NCBI RefSeq assembly: GCF_002875705.1
Contig: NZ_MCZZ01000149.1
Location: forward strand, 1 to 54,957
Reading direction: 5' to 3'
From: Vibrio sp. 10N.261.45.E2
GTDB taxonomy: Bacteria; Pseudomonadota; Gammaproteobacteria; Enterobacterales; Vibrionaceae
DNA length: 54,957 nt
The position numbers and the translations under genes were made by a program. Numbering within the stretch: position 1 is the first letter of the stretch; each line of letters opens with the position of its first letter. This document shows positions 18,084 to 26,374 of the stretch, one piece after another. The notes under the pieces were generated by a model. The model was not told where the DNA came from and did not search any database. It saw only the letters and a list, made by a program, of their open reading frames with translations.

Positions 18084-19379
18084 TTATTTTGCTTGGTCGA
18101 TAAGAAGACGAGCCAGTGTGCGAACGCCCATACCCGTTGCGCCTGCTGCCCACTTGTCACTTGCTGACTTACGGTAAGTACCCGCGCAATCCATATGAAT
18201 CCAACCTTTTTTGTAGTCATCTACAAAGTAAGAAAGGAATGCCGCAGCTGTACTTGCACCCGGCGTGTAATCGCCCGTGCTGATGTTTGAAAGATCAGCA
18301 AAGTTTGAAGGCAACATACCACGGTGGAAATCAGCAAGAGGTAGTGGCCACAGGCCTTCTTTCTCTTGGTTTGCCGCGGTTAGCGCTTGGTGAGATAACT
18401 CATCATCGAAGCTCAATAGTGCGTGGTAGTCGTTACCTAGTGCATTTTTAGCTGCGCCTGTTAGCGTTGCACAGTCGATGATCAGCTCAGGGTTTTGTGC
18501 ACTTGCGTACATTAGGCCATCAGCAAGTACCAAGCGACCTTCCGCATCGGTGTTCATGATCTCAACTGTCTTACCATTTTTGTAAGTAATGATGTCGCCA
18601 AGCTTCAATGCGCGACCAGAGATCATGTTCTCTGCGCAACATAGAATAAGCTTGATACGCTTATTCAGACCACGTTCAATCGCTAGACCTAAACCACCAG
18701 TAATCGTTGCTGCGCCGCCCATGTCAGCCTTCATCGCTGTCATGAATTGACCTGGTTTAATGCTGTAACCGCCAGAGTCGAACGTAATACCTTTACCTAC
18801 TAAACAAGCAAACACTGGTGCGTTTTCGTCGCCTGTTGGGTTGAAGTCTAGTTGAAGCATTGCTGATGTACGTTCAGAGCCACGGCCGACCGCATAAATG
18901 CCTTCCCAACCTTCGGTTAGTAGATCTTTGTCTTTAACTATTTTTGCTTTAACGGTGCCCGCTGGCGCCACTGACTTAATGTATTCTGCAGCCATTGTCG
19001 CAAGTTGACGAGGAGCCACTTCTTCAGCGGTTTTATTGATAATGTCACGAGTCCAATCAGTCGCACGAATACGAGCTTCAAGCTCAGTTTGATCGGCTTC
19101 TGAAAGTGCGTCCCATTCCAATGTATTCTTTTTCTTTGGTCCACGGTAGCCTTGGTAGAAAGCCCAAACACTTTCTAGGTCCCAACCTTCACCACGAAGT
19201 GAAACGAATGCGATACCTTGTCCGTCAAGCGTACGACCAGCTCGTTGAACCGCGCCTAGATCGTGGCCTTCACCAATGTGAATTGTCGCTCCCGCTTCTG
19301 AGAACGATAAAATAGCTCTTGCTCCCCACTGAGGCTGGGCAGTTTCTTGACTTAAAAATACTGACATCTGTGTAGACAT
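18084..19379 (-). CDS. pepB: Peptidase B, leucyl aminopeptidase family (M17)
   Basis: This 431-residue cytosolic metallo-aminopeptidase removes N-terminal residues from peptides. The family signature NTDAEGRLVLADGL is present, and metal ligands lie in KGITFDSGGYSIKP and KADMGGAA. The length and the position next to iscX agree with PepB rather than PepA. The start follows AAGGAG five bases upstream. A bidirectional terminator separates it from the isc operon. Confidence 0.95.
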   Translation of the reverse strand: MSTQMSVFLSQETAQPQWGARAILSFSEAGATIHIGEGHDLGAVQRAGRTLDGQGIAFVSLRGEGWDLESVWAFYQGYRGPKKKNTLEWDALSEADQTELEARIRATDWTRDIINKTAEEVAPRQLATMAAEYIKSVAPAGTVKAKIVKDKDLLTEGWEGIYAVGRGSERTSAMLQLDFNPTGDENAPVFACLVGKGITFDSGGYSIKPGQFMTAMKADMGGAATITGGLGLAIERGLNKRIKLILCCAENMISGRALKLGDIITYKNGKTVEIMNTDAEGRLVLADGLMYASAQNPELIIDCATLTGAAKNALGNDYHALLSFDDELSHQALTAANQEKEGLWPLPLADFHRGMLPSNFADLSNISTGDYTPGASTAAAFLSYFVDDYKKGWIHMDCAGTYRKSASDKWAAGATGMGVRTLARLLIDQAK

Positions 19380-19479
19380 GATTTCTCCTTGTCATGAACC
19401 ACTTTGAGTGTGTGATTCTGATTATTTTTCATTAGCGCACTGATGTTAGCATTATGTAGGAGGAAAATGTCATTTTGAT

Positions 19480-19510
19480 AAAAAAACGGACCATAAGGTC
19501 CGCTTTTTTT
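19480..19510. terminator. Bidirectional terminator after iscX
   Basis: CGGACC (19487-19492) pairs with GGTCCG (19497-19502) around ATAA, flanked by A6 on the left and T7 on the right, so it can work on both strands. On the minus strand it ends the isc operon ahead of pepB. Confidence 0.88.
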
Positions 19511-19585
19511 AGTAAGAATTGTTAACTTGGCTGCGTTTTATATTGGACTGAAACCAACCGGCAACCAAATCATCAGATAAGAGGA

Positions 19586-19786
19586 TTAATCCATCTCATC
19601 CATCCAGCACAAAATAATAGCCTCTAAGATTTTCTCATTCGAGTGGTTCGGCTCGTCGTCGAACTCTTCAAGGTCTAGCACCCATTGATGCAGATCGGTA
19701 AAACGTACGGTTTTAGGATCAGTATCAGGGTACAAATCACATAGCTCAATTGCGATATCTCGCGAATCAATCCACTTCAAGCTCAT
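19586..19786 (-). CDS. iscX: Fe-S assembly protein IscX
   Basis: This small acidic protein of 66 residues binds IscS and iron and tunes cluster assembly. The sequence MSLKWIDSRDIAIEL followed by HQWVLDLEEFDDEP is characteristic of IscX (YfhJ). AAGGA lies six bases before the ATG. It is the last gene of the isc operon, about 130 bases after fdx, and a terminator follows. Confidence 0.95.
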   Translation of the reverse strand: MSLKWIDSRDIAIELCDLYPDTDPKTVRFTDLHQWVLDLEEFDDEPNHSNEKILEAIILCWMDEMD

Positions 19787-19920
19787 AACACTTCCTTATA
19801 TTTATCAGCGACGCTTGGTCACCTTTTATGATCTATATTCTAGGCCAGTTTTCTTAGTATGCTTGTCTTAGCAATAGCTCCTCAGTCATCACTGTACTAG
19901 TCATGACTGAGAACCGGTTC

Positions 19921-20259
19921 TTAGTGATCTTCAGACGCTAGATTCAAGGTGTACTTAGGAATCTCGACGACAAGATCTTCATCCGCCACTTTCGCTTGGC
20001 AACCAAGGCGAGATTCCATCTCTAAGCCCCATGCTTTATCTAGCATGTCGTCTTCTAGATCATCACTCTCTTCTAAAGAATCAAAACCTTCACGAATTAC
20101 AACGTGACATGTTGTACATGCACACGATTTTTCACATGCGTGTTCAATACCAATACCGGCCTTCAATGCAACATCAAGAACCGTCTCACCAGTTTTTGCT
20201 TCTAAAACAGCGCCTTCTGGACATAGATCTTCGTGAGGTAAAACAATAATCTTTGGCAT
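19921..20259 (-). CDS. fdx: 2Fe-2S ferredoxin of the ISC system
   Basis: This 112-residue adrenodoxin-type ferredoxin supplies electrons for cluster assembly on IscU. Cluster cysteines are visible in CEKSCACTTCH (CX5CX2C) with the fourth in SRLGCQAKV. The charged stretch SLEESDDLEDDMLDKAWGL is typical of Fdx. It lies between hscA and iscX. Confidence 0.96.
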   Translation of the reverse strand: MPKIIVLPHEDLCPEGAVLEAKTGETVLDVALKAGIGIEHACEKSCACTTCHVVIREGFDSLEESDDLEDDMLDKAWGLEMESRLGCQAKVADEDLVVEIPKYTLNLASEDH

Positions 20260-20279
20260 GTTTATTTATTCTCTAACTA

Positions 20280-22130
20280 TTAAATATTATCGACTGACTG
20301 ACCTGACAGTGCAGCACGAATTGATTTATCCATACGACGAGAAGCAAAGTCTTGGCTCGCTTTGTCTGTATTCTTTATTTCTAGTTCAATGGCATCAGCA
20401 TCGTCGCCGTTGCGCACTTCAATCAGTGCTTCAATCGCTTGAACAAGTTGTTGTTTGCCTTGCTCATCAAGCAGCTCGTCACCATCGGCTTGCATTGCTG
20501 CAATAAGGCCTTCAATCACGCGATCCGCTTCTACGCGTTGCTCAGCGAGAGCACGCGCTTGCATGTCTTCTTTTGCAAATGTCATCGAATCTTTCAGCAT
20601 GCTCGCCACTTCATTGTCGCTTAGACCATAAGAAGGCTTAACTTGGATTTCAGCTTGAACACCAGTGCTCTTCTCCATTGCAGCAACCGATAGCAGGCCA
20701 TCAGCATCCACTTGGTAAGTAACACGAATGTGCGCCGCACCAGCGGTCATCGGTGGAATCCCTTTCAGGGCAAATCGAGCCAGTGAACGACAGTCGTCAA
20801 CCATTTCACGTTCGCCTTGAACGGTATGCACTGTCATTGCAGTTTGACCGTCTTTAAACGTGGTAAATTCTTGTGCGCGAGCAACAGGAATGGTGGTGTT
20901 ACGAGGAATGATCTTTTCGACCAAGCCGCCCATGGTTTCGATACCAAGAGACAGAGGGATAACATCCAATAGCAACATTTCTGAGTCAGGCTTGTTGCCG
21001 ACTAAAATATCCGCTTGAATCGATGCACCAATCGCAACCACTTCATCAGGGTTAATGCTGGTCAATGGCGTACGACCAAAGAAGTCACCGACCATTTCAC
21101 GTACAAGTAATGTACGAGTTGAACCACCCACCATCACGACTTCTAGTACTTCATCAGCATCAACTTCTGCATCTTTCAGTGCACGGCGACATGAAAGCAG
21201 TGTTTTCTTAACCAGTGGTTTGATGATTTCTTCAAACTCTTCACGAGTTAGCGAACCAGACCAACCCAGCACTTCAACATCAACGCTCTCCGCTTCAGAT
21301 AAGCCAATTTTCGCTTCTGTTGCTGCATCTAAAAGAATGCGGTTCTGTTCAGCCGTTAGCGCTGATAAACCGATTTGCTCTTGGAAATGGTCCGCGACTA
21401 AATGGTCAAAATCGTCACCACCTAATGCAGAGTCACCGCCAGTTGCTAAAACTTCGAAAACACCTTTAGACAAGCGCAAAATAGAGATATCAAACGTACC
21501 GCCGCCTAAATCGTAAACCGCGATTACCCCTTCTTTACCTGAATCTAGACCGTAAGCAATCGCTGCCGCCGTTGGTTCATTAAGAAGACGTAACACGTGA
21601 AGACCGGCAAGTTGCGCCGCGTCTTTTGTACCAGCACGCTGTGCATCATCAAAGTAAGCTGGAACGGTAATAACAGCACCAGATAGCTCACCACCGAGTG
21701 TGGACTCAGCACGTTGACCTAGCGCTCGCAGAATGTCTGCAGATACTTGAATTGGGTTCTTGCTGCCCTGCTCTGTGCGAATCACAGGCAAACCATTATC
21801 ACTTTCTTCAAATTGATATGGCAGAGATGGGTATCGCTGTTGAATATCTGACAGTGAACGACCGATTAATCGCTTAACTGAGATAATGGTATTTTTAGGA
21901 TCAGTCTGTGCATTTGCACGCGCTTCATCACCAGTCGTGTACGACTCTGACGTATAGTGCACAACGGAAGGAAGAATACTGCGACCTTGTTGATCAGCCA
22001 GTGTGCTCGACTCACCACTGCGCACTGCCGCAACCAATGAGTTTGTTGTACCTAAATCAATACCCACAGCAAGCTTGTGCTGGTGAGGAGCGGCGCTTTG
22101 CCCTGGTTCTGCAATCTGAAGTAGTGCCAT
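20280..22130 (-). CDS. hscA: Hsp70-type chaperone HscA
   Basis: This 616-residue specialised Hsp70 moves clusters from IscU to acceptor proteins. The nucleotide-binding domain begins GIDLGTTNSLVAAVRSGE and includes YDLGGGTFDISIL, and the substrate domain starts near residue 390. IscU in this operon has the LPPVK motif that HscA recognises. HscB, its co-chaperone, is encoded 22 bases upstream. DnaK is excluded by length and by the isc context. Confidence 0.97.
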   Translation of the reverse strand: MALLQIAEPGQSAAPHQHKLAVGIDLGTTNSLVAAVRSGESSTLADQQGRSILPSVVHYTSESYTTGDEARANAQTDPKNTIISVKRLIGRSLSDIQQRYPSLPYQFEESDNGLPVIRTEQGSKNPIQVSADILRALGQRAESTLGGELSGAVITVPAYFDDAQRAGTKDAAQLAGLHVLRLLNEPTAAAIAYGLDSGKEGVIAVYDLGGGTFDISILRLSKGVFEVLATGGDSALGGDDFDHLVADHFQEQIGLSALTAEQNRILLDAATEAKIGLSEAESVDVEVLGWSGSLTREEFEEIIKPLVKKTLLSCRRALKDAEVDADEVLEVVMVGGSTRTLLVREMVGDFFGRTPLTSINPDEVVAIGASIQADILVGNKPDSEMLLLDVIPLSLGIETMGGLVEKIIPRNTTIPVARAQEFTTFKDGQTAMTVHTVQGEREMVDDCRSLARFALKGIPPMTAGAAHIRVTYQVDADGLLSVAAMEKSTGVQAEIQVKPSYGLSDNEVASMLKDSMTFAKEDMQARALAEQRVEADRVIEGLIAAMQADGDELLDEQGKQQLVQAIEALIEVRNGDDADAIELEIKNTDKASQDFASRRMDKSIRAALSGQSVDNI

Positions 22131-22152
22131 GGATGTGTCCTTGTTATACGAA

Positions 22153-22668
22153 CTAGCCGATCAGACGATCTTCAACTAATTCGATTTCATTCTTTAATTT
22201 TGCAATAAACTTGAGCTTTCTTACTCGGTCTGCAGCTTCTAACCAAGCCTCACTGTCTAGTTCTTGTTGGATAGCACTTAATTGTTGTTTATACATTTTG
22301 CTAACCTTTCCTTCAAATGCAAACAAAGCATCTTCAGGTTCAGAACTGTCGGCGATCTCTTCAAGCTCTTCACGCAGTTCCATTTGCTCCATTAGGAACA
22401 TAGGATCTTGCAAGGTCTGCTGCTCTCCACGAATATCCTCACCATGTTGAACTAACAGGTATTCAGCTCGGCTGATTGGATTCTTCAATACCTGATACGC
22501 ATCGTTGATTTGTGCCGCTTTTTGCACAGCTAGCAGGCGATCACGCTCAGAAGCAGTGGCAAATTTATCAGGGTGGAATTGGCGTTGCAGATCTCTAAAC
22601 TGAGAAGAAAGAAGGCTACCATCCAGTTGAAACTGAAGTGGTAGCCCAAATAATTCGAAATGATTCAT
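22153..22668 (-). CDS. hscB: J-domain co-chaperone HscB
   Basis: This 171-residue protein stimulates HscA and delivers IscU to it. The N-terminal J domain has the HPD motif (FHPDKFATA, about residue 32), and the C-terminal helical domain is the IscU-binding part. Length and gene order (iscA-hscB-hscA-fdx) match the family. Confidence 0.96.
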   Translation of the reverse strand: MNHFELFGLPLQFQLDGSLLSSQFRDLQRQFHPDKFATASERDRLLAVQKAAQINDAYQVLKNPISRAEYLLVQHGEDIRGEQQTLQDPMFLMEQMELREELEEIADSSEPEDALFAFEGKVSKMYKQQLSAIQQELDSEAWLEAADRVRKLKFIAKLKNEIELVEDRLIG

Positions 22669-22687
22669 GTAACGGTGGTCCTAAGTT

Positions 22688-22709
22688 TAGGCTCTTCAAT
22701 CAGAGCCTA
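22688..22709. repeat. Hairpin between iscA and hscB
   Basis: TAGGCTC (22688-22694) and GAGCCTA (22703-22709) form a 7-pair stem with an 8-base loop in the 84-base gap. There is no uridine run on the minus strand, so it may modulate or protect the mRNA rather than end it. Confidence 0.45.
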
Positions 22710-22752
22710 ATTTTATTCTTCGCTCACTATAAACGCTCAATAACTGTCGCGT

Positions 22753-23076
22753 TTATACGTTGAAGCTCTCACCACAACCACATTCGCCTTTCGCGTTAGG
22801 GTTGTTGAATTCAAAACCTTCGTTTAGGCCTTCTTTTACGTAATCAAGCTCAGTACCGTCTAGGTAAACTAGGCTCTTTGGATCAATGATGACCTTTACA
22901 CCTGAATGCTCGAACACTTCGTCTTCTTCGTTAAGCTCGTCAACGAATTCCAGTACATACGCCATACCCGAACAGCCAGTAGTTTTTACCGCTAAGCGCA
23001 ACCCGATACCTTTACCTCGGTTATCTAGGAAAGCTTGAACTCGGCTTGCTGCCGTCTCTGTCATGGTTATGGCCAT
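22753..23076 (-). CDS. iscA: A-type Fe-S carrier IscA
   Basis: This 107-residue carrier receives clusters and passes them to target enzymes. The three ligand cysteines are visible: one in TTGCSGMAYVLEFVD and two in CGCGESFNV at the C terminus. It sits between iscU and hscB. ErpA is the nearest alternative, but the context fixes IscA. Confidence 0.96.
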   Translation of the reverse strand: MAITMTETAASRVQAFLDNRGKGIGLRLAVKTTGCSGMAYVLEFVDELNEEDEVFEHSGVKVIIDPKSLVYLDGTELDYVKEGLNEGFEFNNPNAKGECGCGESFNV

Positions 23077-23114
23077 ACTACAACCTTGTGTTAAATATAA
23101 ATTGAGAACTCAGG

Positions 23115-23135
23115 GGGAGCACAAAGGATGCTCCC
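23115..23135. repeat. Hairpin between iscU and iscA
   Basis: GGGAGCA (23115-23121) and TGCTCCC (23129-23135) form a 7-pair, GC-rich stem in the 96-base gap. No uridine run follows on the minus strand. It could set the stoichiometry between iscRSU and the distal genes. Confidence 0.5.
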
Positions 23136-23172
23136 AAATATTACTTATTTTTGTGATTACTTAATGAAACGA

Positions 23173-23550
23173 TTAGCGCTTCTTTTTGTAATCCGCAACT
23201 GCTGCTTTGATTGCATCTTCAGCAAGAATTGAACAGTGAACTTTCACTGGTGGCAACTCTAACTCTTCTGCGATTTCAGAGTTTTTGATTGCAGCTGCTT
23301 CATCAATACTTTTACCTTTAACCCACTCAGTTACTAGTGAGCTAGAAGCGATTGCGCTACCGCAGCCGTAAGTTTTGAATTTTGCATCTTCGATAATGCC
23401 TTCTGGCGTTACCTTGATTTGCAGTTTCATTACGTCACCACAAGCTGGTGCGCCAACCATGCCGCTACCTACACTTGGATCTTCTTTATCAAACGAACCT
23501 ACGTTACGTGGGTTTTCGTAGTGATCAATTACTTTTTCGCTATATGCCAT
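23173..23550 (-). CDS. iscU: Fe-S cluster scaffold IscU
   Basis: This 125-residue scaffold holds the cluster while it is built by IscS. Ligand residues are the cysteines in VGAPACGDVMKLQI, KTYGCGSAIASS and KVHCSILAEDA with the conserved aspartate in ACGD. The HscA recognition motif LPPVK precedes the last cysteine. It lies 33 bases after iscS. Confidence 0.97.
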   Translation of the reverse strand: MAYSEKVIDHYENPRNVGSFDKEDPSVGSGMVGAPACGDVMKLQIKVTPEGIIEDAKFKTYGCGSAIASSSLVTEWVKGKSIDEAAAIKNSEIAEELELPPVKVHCSILAEDAIKAAVADYKKKR

Positions 23551-23583
23551 GATAGTTACCTCAAATCCTCTATTTCCGTGAGA

Positions 23584-24798
23584 TTAGTGATGAGCCCACT
23601 CAACAGTGTTCAAATCAATCCCTTCTTTATACATATCCCATAGAGGAGACATGTCGCGTAATTTGTTTACCGCTACACGAATTTGTGCAATCGCGTAGTC
23701 GATTTCTTCTTCCGTAGTAAAACGGCCGAATGAGAAACGTACTGAGCTGTGTGCCAGTTCATCGTTCAGACCAAGAGCACGTAGAACGTATGAAGGCTCT
23801 AGGCTTGCTGATGTACATGCAGAGCCTGATGATACTGCTAGATCTTTTAGAGACATAAGCAGAGACTCACCTTCAACGAAAGCGAAGCTCACGTTTAGGT
23901 TGTGTGGTACACGTTGGTCTAGGTCGCCGTTTACCGTTACCGCTTCTAGATCTTGAACACCTTTCAATAGGCGTTCACGAAGTGCTAGTGCGTGATCGTA
24001 ATCTTTCTGCATGTCTTGTTTAGCGATTGCAAAAGCTTCGCCCATACCCACGATTTGGTGAGTAGCAAGAGTACCAGAACGGAAACCACGTTCATGACCG
24101 CCACCGTGCATTTGCGCTTCTAGGCGAATACGTGGCTTACGACGAACGTAAAGCGCACCGATACCTTTAGGGCCGTATGCTTTGTGTGCAGACATAGAGA
24201 TAAGGTCTACCTTCATCTCTTTTACGTCTAGAGGGATTTTACCCGCAGACTGCGCTGCATCAACGTGGAAGATGATCTTGCGTGCACGACATAATTCGCC
24301 GATTGCAGAGATATCTTGGATTACACCAATCTCGTTGTTTACGTGCATGATAGAAACTAAAACAGTATCTTCACGCATTGCAGCTTGTAGCTTGTCTAGA
24401 TCGATGATGCCGTTTGCTTCAGGCTCTAGGTAAGTAACCTCGAAACCTTCACGCTCTAGTTGGCGACATGGATCAAGAACCGCTTTATGTTCTGTTTTAC
24501 ACGTGATTACGTGCTTACCTTTCTTCTCGTAAAAGTGCGCTGCACCTTTGATAGCAAGGTTATCTGACTCTGTAGCACCTGAAGTGAAAACAATTTCACG
24601 TGGGTCTGCATTTAATAGATCAGCAATTTGCTCACGAGCATTATCTACTGCTTCTTCTGCCTGCCAGCCGTAACGGTGTGAACGAGATGCAGGGTTACCG
24701 AAGTTACCGTCCATCGTCATGCACTGAACCATTTTCTCAGCAACACGTGGATCGACTGGGCATGTAGCTGAATAGTCAAAGTAAATAGGCAGTTTCAT
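23584..24798 (-). CDS. iscS: Cysteine desulfurase IscS
   Basis: This 404-residue PLP enzyme supplies sulfur from cysteine for clusters and for thiolated tRNAs. The PLP lysine lies in SMSAHKAYGPKG, and the active-site cysteine is in SSGSACTSASLEPS on the flexible loop. The length equals E. coli IscS. It follows iscR and precedes iscU. Confidence 0.97.
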   Translation of the reverse strand: MKLPIYFDYSATCPVDPRVAEKMVQCMTMDGNFGNPASRSHRYGWQAEEAVDNAREQIADLLNADPREIVFTSGATESDNLAIKGAAHFYEKKGKHVITCKTEHKAVLDPCRQLEREGFEVTYLEPEANGIIDLDKLQAAMREDTVLVSIMHVNNEIGVIQDISAIGELCRARKIIFHVDAAQSAGKIPLDVKEMKVDLISMSAHKAYGPKGIGALYVRRKPRIRLEAQMHGGGHERGFRSGTLATHQIVGMGEAFAIAKQDMQKDYDHALALRERLLKGVQDLEAVTVNGDLDQRVPHNLNVSFAFVEGESLLMSLKDLAVSSGSACTSASLEPSYVLRALGLNDELAHSSVRFSFGRFTTEEEIDYAIAQIRVAVNKLRDMSPLWDMYKEGIDLNTVEWAHH

Positions 24799-24825
24799 TT
24801 TCTACTCCAATGTAAAAACTGACCG

Positions 24826-25347
24826 CTAAGAGCGGGCATTAACACCGTGAGGTGCTGCACTAATCGTTGTAGTGCTCGTATTTTTATGTGCAAAACTATT
24901 ATTAACCGCAAGATCAATATCTTGACGATCAGAAATTTCTAAAACTTCGTTATCTTTCATTAGCTCACCGAGCGTAATGTCGTTTAAGAAGCTGCTGATT
25001 CGGGAGCTTAAATCACGCCAAAGGGTATGAGTTAAACAACGACTGCCACCTTGGCAATCTGCTCGACCGTGACACTTAGTTGCATCCACTGATTCGTCTA
25101 CTGCTGCAATCACAGTTCCGACAGCGATGTCGCTCGCTTCAGCACCTAGACGGTAACCACCACCAGGACCACGAACACTAGCAACTAAGCCAGCTTTACG
25201 TAACTTAGAAAACAGTTGTTCTAAGTAAGATAACGAGATGCCTTGACGCTCTGAAATATCCGCCAGAGGTACTGGGCTTTTTTGCGAATGCAGTGCTACA
25301 TCTAGCATAGCTGTGACCGCATATCTTCCTTTAGATGTAAGTTTCAT
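24826..25347 (-). CDS. iscR: Fe-S cluster regulator IscR
   Basis: This 173-residue Rrf2-family repressor senses the cell's Fe-S state with its own 2Fe-2S cluster. The cluster cysteines are spaced CX5CX5C in CHGRADCQGGSRC and a histidine follows. The winged helix begins MKLTSKGRYAVTAMLDVALH, which sets the start; an upstream start six codons out is not needed. It heads the isc operon, and two type 1 IscR sites lie just upstream, so it should repress its own operon when clusters are plentiful. Confidence 0.96.
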   Translation of the reverse strand: MKLTSKGRYAVTAMLDVALHSQKSPVPLADISERQGISLSYLEQLFSKLRKAGLVASVRGPGGGYRLGAEASDIAVGTVIAAVDESVDATKCHGRADCQGGSRCLTHTLWRDLSSRISSFLNDITLGELMKDNEVLEISDRQDIDLAVNNSFAHKNTSTTTISAAPHGVNARS

Positions 25348-25389
25348 ACCACACCGTATCCACATTGTTTATGTGGTTGGAATCTTCCC

Positions 25390-25414
25390 ATACCCGACTA
25401 AATTGGTCAAGTAT
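25390..25414 (-). promoter_or_regulatory. IscR type 1 site, promoter-proximal
   Basis: Read on the minus strand this 25-base site begins ATACTTGACC and ends AGTCGGGTAT. It matches the E. coli type 1 pattern (ATASYYGACT, RWWWY, AGTCRRSTAT) with one departure. It lies 43 bases before the iscR start codon. Confidence 0.8.
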
Positions 25415-25415
25415 T

Positions 25416-25440
25416 TTACCTGACTATTTTAGTCAAGTAT
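25416..25440 (-). promoter_or_regulatory. IscR type 1 site, promoter-distal
   Basis: Read on the minus strand this 25-base site begins ATACTTGACT and ends AGTCAGGTAA, again one base from the type 1 pattern. It abuts the other site with a single base between them, giving two boxes in tandem, as expected for strong iron-sulfur feedback on the isc promoter. Confidence 0.8.
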
Positions 25441-25464
25441 TCATCCTTAGGGTTTGTGTGGCTT

Positions 25465-26193
25465 TTACTGGTCGTTTTTGCTCTTCTCAATCGAAGTCAG
25501 AATACCGCGAAGCGTGTTGATTTCTTGCAGTTCTGGACGCGCACGACTAAACAGGCGACGTAACTTATTCATTACCTGACCAGGCTTATCCTTAGAGATA
25601 AATTGGGTATCGATAATGACTTTTTCAAGGTGTTCATAGAACATTTCTAGTTCGTCGTGACGAGGGTAGTCATCTTGTTGCTGAGGCTTGTATTGGCTAG
25701 CCACCATATTAAGGTGTGCTACACGTACTTCGTAGCTCAGAGTTTGTACCGCCATTGCTAGATTTAGCGAGCTATATTCAGGGTTAGCTGGAATACAAAC
25801 ATGGAAGTGGCACTTCTGAAGCTCATCGTTGGTCAAGCCTGTACGCTCACGACCAAACACCAATGCGACAGGGTGCTTTTGACCTTCAACCGCAAACTTT
25901 TCACCACACTCACGAGGCTCAAGCATTGGCCATTCAAGTGTACGAGAGCGAGCGCTGGAACCCACAACCAAACCACAGTCTTTTACTGCTTCATCAAGCG
26001 TAGAAACAATCACTGCGTTTTCAGCGATGTCACCAGCACCAGCAGCCAGTGCTAAGGTCTGCTCGTCAACTTCACATTGAGGGTCTACAAGAACTAATTG
26101 ACTCAAACCCATCACTTTCATTGCGCGAGCTGCTGATCCGATATTTCCCGAATGAGACGTACCAACCAGAACGACTTTTACATTGTCTAACAT
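25465..26193 (-). CDS. trmJ: tRNA (cytidine/uridine-2'-O-)-methyltransferase TrmJ
   Basis: This 242-residue SPOUT methyltransferase modifies position 32 of tRNAs. It shows LVGTSHSGNIGSAARAMKVMG near the N terminus, ALVFGRERTGLTNDEL, and CIPANPEYSSLNLAMAVQ, the SAM-binding knot motifs. The ATG (MLDNVKVVLVG) is preferred over a GTG five codons upstream. The order trmJ-iscR is conserved in E. coli and Vibrio. A divergent promoter region separates it from suhB. Confidence 0.95.
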   Translation of the reverse strand: MLDNVKVVLVGTSHSGNIGSAARAMKVMGLSQLVLVDPQCEVDEQTLALAAGAGDIAENAVIVSTLDEAVKDCGLVVGSSARSRTLEWPMLEPRECGEKFAVEGQKHPVALVFGRERTGLTNDELQKCHFHVCIPANPEYSSLNLAMAVQTLSYEVRVAHLNMVASQYKPQQQDDYPRHDELEMFYEHLEKVIIDTQFISKDKPGQVMNKLRRLFSRARPELQEINTLRGILTSIEKSKNDQ

Positions 26194-26322
26194 GCTATAT
26201 GACACCACTTTAAAAATAATCGCGAGATATTAACACATAGCAAAGTAAAATGGTCAGACCCTTCGCGTAATGTGAAACCAAGAGTTCAAAAAATAACCAC
26301 TTCCCTTTTGGTAAAACTTTGG

Positions 26323-26328
26323 TATACT
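26323..26328 (+). promoter_or_regulatory. Putative -10 element of suhB
   Basis: TATACT matches the sigma-70 -10 hexamer well. The -35 region (TTCCCT at 26301-26306, spacing 16) is poor. The leader would run about 40 bases to the suhB start and include the boxA element. Confidence 0.45.
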
Positions 26329-26344
26329 CGCCGCCGCTTTAAAT

Positions 26345-26356
26345 TGTTCTTTAACA
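26345..26356 (+). promoter_or_regulatory. boxA-like Nus-factor site in the suhB leader
   Basis: TGTTCTTTAACA differs by one base from the rRNA boxA TGCTCTTTAACA. It lies 18 bases before the suhB start codon. In E. coli the suhB leader also has a boxA through which Nus factors and SuhB itself repress translation and allow Rho termination. The match is seen; the same regulation here is inferred. Confidence 0.7.
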
Positions 26357-26374
26357 TCTTGTGGGAAAAACCAT

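Noticed and set aside
21055..21516. Long plus-strand reading frame inside hscA
   Set aside because: It is antisense to a clearly conserved chaperone, is serine-rich as expected for a shadow frame, and has no ribosome site.
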